This document shows positions 59,751 through 64,000 of a stretch of DNA of 64,000 nucleotides, piece by piece (position 1 is the stretch's first letter; every line of letters begins with the position of its first letter). The position numbers and the translations under genes are program-made. The notes beneath the pieces were generated by a model. That model was not told the DNA's origin. It searched no databases and saw only the letters and a program-made list of their open reading frames with translations. This DNA is from Schumannella soli (GTDB lineage Bacteria; Actinomycetota; Actinomycetes; Actinomycetales; Microbacteriaceae), in contig NZ_VHQG01000004.1 of NCBI RefSeq assembly GCF_006517435.1, positions 430,262-494,261 of the forward strand, read 5' to 3'.

Positions 59751-60094
59751 CAGTGACCGCGCGGGGTGTCACTCGCTTCGAGGCGCGTGCGCAGCTCGTC
59801 GTGGATCTGCGTCAGCGCCGCAGCCCGGCTCTCGAGCGGCTGGTCCTCGATGACCCGCAGGCGCGACAGCAGGCCGTCGCCGCTTCCGGTCACCTCGTCG
59901 GCATCGCGATCCGCACTCTGCCGGGTCGCGTCGGGCTCCGAGGAGTCGGGCACGGCCAGCTCGGGCGATGCGGAATCCGGACGATCCGCGCCCGCATCCT
60001 GTACGCCAGGCGAGTCCGGGGCGTCCGCTGTGCTCGACGCCGCCGCACCGTCGCGGGTGTCGGCGCCGGTCGCCTGCTCGTCGGAGTCGCTCAT
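59750..60094 (-). CDS. Small acidic protein with C-terminal helix, upstream of tlyA
   Basis: A 114-aa protein. Residues 1-70 are Asp/Ser/Ala-rich and probably disordered; residues 75-110 (GLLSRLRVIEDQPLESRAAALTQIHDELRTRLE) look helical. Similar short genes before tlyA are common in actinobacteria, but I do not know a function. Two ATGs stand in tandem (60097 and 60094). The second lies 7 nt from the -10 hexamer and is preferred, as leaderless genes here show 6-7 nt. Confidence 0.75.
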   Translation of the reverse strand: MSDSDEQATGADTRDGAAASSTADAPDSPGVQDAGADRPDSASPELAVPDSSEPDATRQSADRDADEVTGSGDGLLSRLRVIEDQPLESRAAALTQIHDELRTRLEASDTPRGH

Positions 60095-60101
60095 CATGCC
60101 G

Positions 60102-60107
60102 AATATA
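60102..60107 (-). promoter_or_regulatory. -10 hexamer of a leaderless acidic-protein/tlyA transcript
   Basis: The minus-strand tatatt, near-consensus, lies 7 nt before ATG 60094, and no Shine-Dalgarno is present. It probably also drives tlyA, nadK and recN. Confidence 0.55.
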
Positions 60108-60131
60108 GCCGCGAGTGCCGGATTCGCCGGG

Positions 60132-61148
60132 TCAGCTGTAGAGCGCCGCGTCGACGTCGAGCGCGTAGATCGGCTTGCCCGATCCCCACACCGCCGCCGT
60201 GCCGGCGCGGATGTTGTCGACCTCGCTGCCGCGCTTCGTCAGCGTGACCGCGCTGCCGTCGAGCACGACCTCCGCGTCGCCGCTGCGGTGCTTGACGACG
60301 CCGCCGAGTCCCTTCTTCACGATCTGCTCGGGATACGGCTGCGCGAGCTCGCGCAGGTCGCCGAGGATGAAGTCGGGGCGCGAGTCGGCATCCGCGGGCA
60401 GCAGCTGCTTCGCCCGGTCGATGCCCGTGAGGACGTGCACCGAGCGCAGCCCCGCGCGGTTCGCGCCGATGATGTCGGTGTCGAGACGGTCGCCGATGAA
60501 CAGAGCCGACGTCGAGCCGAAACGCTGGATGGCGGCGTCGAAGATCGCGCGCTCCGGCTTGCCCGCGACGACGGGCAGACGCCCGACCGCCGTGTGCACG
60601 GCCGACACGAGCGTGCCGTTGCCCGGGGCGATGCCGCGCGCGACGGGGATCGTCCAGTCGGTGTTCGTGGCGACCCACGGGATGCCGCCCTCGGCCTCCG
60701 GCGTCTTCAGCGCGAAGGCGGCCTCGGCGAGGTCCTTCCAGCCGACCTCGGGCGCGAAGCCCTGGATGACCGCCGCGGGCGCGTCGTCGGCCGACCGCGT
60801 GACGGTGAACCCGGCCGCCTCGACGACGCTGGTCAGCCCCTCCCCGCCGATCACGAGGATCGTGGATCCGGCGGGCGCGAGCTGCTGCAGCAGCACGATG
60901 GCCGCCTGCGGCGAGGTCACGACGTCGTCGGTCGCGACCGTCAGCCCGAGCTCGCTCAGGTGACCGGCGACGCTCTCGGCCGTGCGCGAGGCGTTGTTCG
61001 TGACGTAGCCGACCTTGACGCTCGCCTGCGCCGCGTTCAGCGACTCGACTGCGTGCGGGATCGCTCCCGCGCCCTTGTAGACGACTCCGTCGAGGTCGGC
61101 CAGCACCAGATCGATGCCGTCGAGCGGCGTGGTGGATGCGCGGCTCAC
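60132..61148 (-). CDS. HAD-IIA family phosphatase (NagD/4-nitrophenylphosphatase-like)
   Basis: A 338-aa HAD hydrolase. Motif I is LVLADLDGVVYKG (D18, D20), motif II GYVTNNASRT, the capping domain with PWVATNTDWTIP, then GKPERAIFDAA and FIGDRLDTDIIGANRAG. A C-terminal beta extension of about 80 residues (GVVKHRSGDAEVVLDGSAVT) exceeds typical NagD and is seen in actinobacterial relatives. GTG at 61148 overlaps the preceding stop by 4 nt. Possible role: phosphoglycolate or sugar/nucleotide phosphate housecleaning. Confidence 0.88.
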   Translation of the reverse strand: MSRASTTPLDGIDLVLADLDGVVYKGAGAIPHAVESLNAAQASVKVGYVTNNASRTAESVAGHLSELGLTVATDDVVTSPQAAIVLLQQLAPAGSTILVIGGEGLTSVVEAAGFTVTRSADDAPAAVIQGFAPEVGWKDLAEAAFALKTPEAEGGIPWVATNTDWTIPVARGIAPGNGTLVSAVHTAVGRLPVVAGKPERAIFDAAIQRFGSTSALFIGDRLDTDIIGANRAGLRSVHVLTGIDRAKQLLPADADSRPDFILGDLRELAQPYPEQIVKKGLGGVVKHRSGDAEVVLDGSAVTLTKRGSEVDNIRAGTAAVWGSGKPIYALDVDAALYS

Positions 61149-63844
61149 GCCGTCTCCCCCGTCGCGTCATCGGCCCTCGCCGACGCGCGCTTGCGCGTGG
61201 ACTTCTTCACGGGGGTCGCTTCAGCGGTCGCGCCCGCTTTCGCCGCGGCCTTGGCCCTGGTCGTGGTCGTGGCCCGAGTGCGGGGCTTCGCCGCCGGCGT
61301 CGTCGGCTCGTCCGCCTCGGCAGCCGTCGCCTTCGGCGCGGCCTTCGCGCGGGCCGGCTTGGAGGCAGGTGCCGACTCCGCAGTCTCCTCGACCGCGGAC
61401 GCCTTCTTCGCGCGGCTGCGCGGCTTGCTCGCCGGCTTCGCTTCCACGGTGCCCTCGACCGAAGATGCCTTCTTCGCCCGGGCACGGGGCTTCGCCGCCA
61501 CCGGCTCCGCCTCGGTCGCCTCGTCGGCCGTCGCCGTCGCGCGGGCACGGGTCTTGGCCGCCGGCTTCGGCTCCGCAGCGGGATCGGCCGCCTCGTCGCT
61601 CACCGCAGCGGCCTTGGCTCGGGTCCGCGGCTTCGGCGTCACGGTCTCGGCGTCAGCCGCATCGGCCGCCTTCGTCTTCCGCGTGCGCGCAGCAGCGGCA
61701 GGCTTCGCCTCCGCGTCGGCAGAGGTCTCCTCCTCCGTCGCCACGGCAGCCTTTCCGCGCGAGCGCTTGGCCGTCGGAGTGGATTCGACCTCTTCCTCGA
61801 CCGGCGTCGCGGTATCCGCGTCGATGCCCTGCACCGCAGACCGGGAGTCGATCTCTGCGACCGCCTCGCCGCTCACCGGCTCGCCGTCGACGACGTCGGC
61901 GCCCGTGGTCGGCACGACGTCATCCGAATCGGTCTGGTTCGCCACGTCATCGTCAGCCGGTCCAGCCGCCTCGACAGCATCCGACTCGTCGTCGTCGGAC
62001 GGCCACTCGATCTCCTCTTCGACGATCTCGACCGTGCCGTCGTCCGCTGCTTCTTCGAGTGCTTCGCTGGCGTAGGCCGAGCGCTGGTACCACTCCTCCG
62101 CCTCCTGGCTGCGGCCGAGTTCCTCGAGCACGATCGCATAGGCGTCGAAGAGGTCGGGGCTCCAGCTGAACGCGCGCCGCGGGTCGAGCTGAGGGATCTC
62201 GAGCTCTTCGAGCGCCTGCTCGGCCTGACCGAGATCGAGGCGTGCGCCCGACATGGCGATGGCCAGGCTGACCTGAACCGGCACGCTCAGCTCGGAGCGC
62301 TCGACCGACCGACCGAGTTCGAGCGCACGCTCGGGGCGGCCGACTCCACGCTCGCTGTCGACCATGAGGGCGATCTGGTCGTTGCTGCCGCTCAGCCGGC
62401 GGTAGGTGCGCAGCTCGCGCAGCGCGAGAGCGAAGTCGCCGATCGCGTATGCCGTGATCGCCACCGACTCGCGGACGACGGCGATGCGTCCGGCTCGACG
62501 ACCGGCCGACAGGGCGTGCTTGTGCGCCAGTTCGGCGTCGTCGTCGATCAGACGGCCGGCCATGACGAGGTGCTTCGCCACCCAGTCGGCGTTGTCCTTG
62601 CTGAGGGTCTTGAGCTCAGCACGCGCGACCTTGTCGAGTTGGTTGGCCGCGACGTCCTCGGGGATGAACGGATCGTCGTGGCGCGTCGTGCCGTCCTCGC
62701 CGATCCCCCCGCGGAATCCGCGACGGTCGTCGTCGCGGCGCGGGCGGTCGCCGGAGTCCGGACGTCCGCGATCCCAGCGCTGACCACCGTCACCATCGCG
62801 ACGCGGGCGGTCGCCGTCGCGGCCGTACGTCCGCCCACCGCGATCGCCGCCGCGGTCGAAGCTGCGGCCACCACGGTCGCCGGAACCCGAGCGATCGAAG
62901 CCGCGACGCTCGCCGTCGCCCGAGCCGCCGCGATCGAAACTCCGTCGCTCACGATCGCCCGAGCCACCCCGGTCGAAGGTACGACCGCCACGATCACCGG
63001 ATGCACCGCGGTCGAAACCGCGCGATCCGCGACCACCGTCGCGACGGTCGAAAGAACGGCCGCCACGGTCGTCAGCGCCGTTTCGATCGAACCCGCGGGC
63101 TCCGCGGTCACTCGCGTCCCGTCGGTCGAAACCACTACCACCGCGGTCACCGCCCGAGGGACGGTCGAAGGAGCGCCCGCCTCGATCACTCGAGCCGGCG
63201 CGACCGAACCCGCGCCCACCACGCTCACCGGAGCCACCGCGATCGAAACCACGGCCACCGCGGTCGCCACCGCCGCTGCGGTCGAAACCACGCCCTCCGC
63301 GATCGCCACCGGCCGCGCGGTCGAACGAGCGGCCGCCCCGATCGCCGGAGCCACCTCGCTCAGATGAACGGCCCTGCCCGTCACGACCGGCACCGCCGTC
63401 GAAGGCACGACGCGGTCGATCACCGTAGCCGTCACCAGAACGCCCACCACGATCGCCGCCAAAGGACCCACCGCCCCCAGAACCGTTGCGGTCGAAAGAA
63501 CGTCCTGCGCGGTCGGCTGAGCCGCCGCGGTCGGAGCGACGAACGCCGCGACCGCCGTAGCCACCGCGCTCCGACGATCCGCGCGACCCCGATCCATCGC
63601 CACCACGGTAGGGACGACGATCGGAGCTGCCGCCGCGATCCCCACCGCCGGCACGATCATCACGTCCGTACCCGCGCGAGCCACTGCTGGCGCCACCGCG
63701 AGAAGAGCCGCCACGAGGCCCGCGATCCGCCGGCCGGTCGTTGCCGTAGCGCGAACCACGATCGCCGCTCGAACCGCGATCGCGATCGTTGTCGCGTCGC
63801 TCGCGACGCTGCTCGTCGCGGTCTCGGTCGTCCTGGTCGCTCAT
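61145..63844 (-). CDS. Large RGG-repeat / helical-repeat / histone-H1-like-tail protein
   Basis: An 899-aa protein in three parts. Residues 1-385 are disordered and Arg/Gly/Asp-rich, with about fifteen 13-residue repeats on the pattern RGGRxFDRxxxxD (about residues 169-345), like eukaryotic RGG RNA-binding regions. Residues 390-600 are a TPR-like helical domain (KVARAELKTLSKDNADWVAK, RRAGRIAVVRESVAITAYAI, FALALRELRTYRRLSG). Then comes an acidic linker (about 600-660) and a Lys/Ala/Pro-rich tail with KPRTRAKAA-type repeats. ATG at 63844 has a perfect Shine-Dalgarno (agaaggag). It is the first gene after an rRNA operon and is coupled to the HAD-IIA gene. RNA or ribosome-related binding is my inference. 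Confidence 0.82.
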   Translation of the reverse strand: MSDQDDRDRDEQRRERRDNDRDRGSSGDRGSRYGNDRPADRGPRGGSSRGGASSGSRGYGRDDRAGGGDRGGSSDRRPYRGGDGSGSRGSSERGGYGGRGVRRSDRGGSADRAGRSFDRNGSGGGGSFGGDRGGRSGDGYGDRPRRAFDGGAGRDGQGRSSERGGSGDRGGRSFDRAAGGDRGGRGFDRSGGGDRGGRGFDRGGSGERGGRGFGRAGSSDRGGRSFDRPSGGDRGGSGFDRRDASDRGARGFDRNGADDRGGRSFDRRDGGRGSRGFDRGASGDRGGRTFDRGGSGDRERRSFDRGGSGDGERRGFDRSGSGDRGGRSFDRGGDRGGRTYGRDGDRPRRDGDGGQRWDRGRPDSGDRPRRDDDRRGFRGGIGEDGTTRHDDPFIPEDVAANQLDKVARAELKTLSKDNADWVAKHLVMAGRLIDDDAELAHKHALSAGRRAGRIAVVRESVAITAYAIGDFALALRELRTYRRLSGSNDQIALMVDSERGVGRPERALELGRSVERSELSVPVQVSLAIAMSGARLDLGQAEQALEELEIPQLDPRRAFSWSPDLFDAYAIVLEELGRSQEAEEWYQRSAYASEALEEAADDGTVEIVEEEIEWPSDDDESDAVEAAGPADDDVANQTDSDDVVPTTGADVVDGEPVSGEAVAEIDSRSAVQGIDADTATPVEEEVESTPTAKRSRGKAAVATEEETSADAEAKPAAAARTRKTKAADAADAETVTPKPRTRAKAAAVSDEAADPAAEPKPAAKTRARATATADEATEAEPVAAKPRARAKKASSVEGTVEAKPASKPRSRAKKASAVEETAESAPASKPARAKAAPKATAAEADEPTTPAAKPRTRATTTTRAKAAAKAGATAEATPVKKSTRKRASARADDATGETA
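62810..63340 (-). repeat. Coding tandem repeat, about 15 x 39 bp (13 aa)
   Basis: Imperfect 39-bp units encode R-G-G-R-x-F-D-R-x-x-x-x-D. Arg, Gly and Phe/Asp positions are kept while the variable positions change, and two units are one or two residues short. The repeats lie in the disordered N-terminal region of the 899-aa protein. Confidence 0.8.
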
Positions 63845-63925
63845 CTCGACTCCTTCTGGTGGGTACCGGCAGTCGACAACGAGCTTCCGGCGCGCTCCTT
63901 CAAGGAGCATGGTGCCTTAAACAGA

Positions 63926-63957
63926 AAATGGCCATCCAGAATCCTGGATGGCCATTT
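63926..63957 (-). terminator. Rho-independent terminator of the rRNA operon
   Basis: Perfect 14-nt arms (63926-63939, 63944-63957) enclose a 4-nt loop. On the minus strand the stem is followed by ttttctgttt, a U-rich tract. It lies 11 nt after the 5S rRNA end, the right place for rrn termination. Confidence 0.88.
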
Positions 63958-63968
63958 CCCGAAAGAAG

Positions 63969-64000
63969 TCCGGCGGTGTCCTACTCTCCCACGAGGTCCC
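63969..64000 (-). rRNA. rrf: 5S rRNA, 3' end (partial, cut by window edge)
   Basis: The minus strand reads gtgggagagtaggacaccgc and ends cgga, the conserved 3' end of bacterial 5S rRNA. Only about 32 nt are inside the window; the rest of the rRNA operon must lie to the right. The exact 3' nucleotide may be 63968 or 63969. Confidence 0.9.

Noticed and set aside
62810..63340. CRISPR-like array
   Set aside because: The 39-bp periodicity has no distinct repeat/spacer structure and maintains one reading frame with a 13-residue protein pattern; it is a coding tandem repeat. No cas genes are present.
61136..63367. A 743-codon + strand frame with valine/alanine/threonine repeats
   Set aside because: Its repeats are the complement of the RGG coding repeats of the 899-aa gene; no independent evidence for translation.

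Overview
The window is high-G+C DNA (around 70% by eye) from an actinobacterium, most probably of the family Microbacteriaceae. The evidence is the codon usage, abundant GTG starts, stop/start overlaps of the ATGA, GTGA and TGATG type, leaderless promoters, and the actinobacterial gene order tlyA - nadK - recN - pyrG - NUDIX - xerD. The assignment rests on sequence features only, since no database was searched.

Layout. (1) 0-10 kb: an MFS exporter carrying an in-frame palindromic insert; a 542-bp gene-free stretch with a hexamer repeat and two 68-bp palindromic elements; a TetR/PLP-decarboxylase operon divergent from an agmatine-deiminase-like gene and an amidase; a secreted GH16 glucanase; an aldo/keto reductase divergent from a TetR regulator. 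(2) 10-34 kb: a catabolic region. It holds E2 and a fused E1 of a 2-oxoacid dehydrogenase, a GntR/UTRA regulator, three HAD phosphatases, a class II aldolase, an AraM-like glycerol-1-phosphate dehydrogenase, an FGGY kinase, a zinc polyol dehydrogenase, two tandem glycerol-kinase paralogues, an unassigned polytopic membrane protein, a RuBisCO-like protein (RLP), a triosephosphate-isomerase homologue, a GlpD-type dehydrogenase and an E3 dihydrolipoamide dehydrogenase. A DUF952 gene and a TetR gene interrupt it. Five promoter regions carry AT-rich TATAC-type words that could be sites for the GntR protein. (3) 33.7-52.6 kb: accessory and stress functions. These include a GMC oxidoreductase coupled to an alpha/beta hydrolase fused to a gluconate-dehydrogenase-subunit-3-like tail (with an apparent CTG start), DJ-1/PfpI, general-stress SDRs, a GH15 enzyme, an FAD reductase, Dps, another HAD/SDR pair, a 2H phosphoesterase, an SMR pair and several small uncharacterised proteins. 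(4) 52.6-64 kb: a nearly gap-free leftward block of housekeeping genes (xerD, NUDIX, pyrG, recN, nadK, tlyA, a small acidic protein, a HAD-IIA phosphatase). It is headed by an 899-residue protein with an RGG-type repeat region, a helical core and a histone-H1-like tail. Upstream of that lie the terminator and the 3' end of a 5S rRNA gene, so an rRNA operon enters from beyond the right edge.

How it may work together. The kinase + GlpD-type dehydrogenase + TIM-family isomerase set resembles the EryA/EryB/EryH logic of erythritol use. RLPs of this general kind act on 3-oxo-isoapionate 4-phosphate, and one known variant yields L-erythrulose 1-phosphate, a substrate of TIM-family tetrulose-phosphate isomerases. 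My inference is that the 14-34 kb region is a GntR-controlled pathway for a polyol or branched sugar acid converging on a tetrulose phosphate. The substrate and the transporter (perhaps the 25.1-kb membrane protein) are undefined. The RLP cluster and the RGG protein are the two most interesting items.
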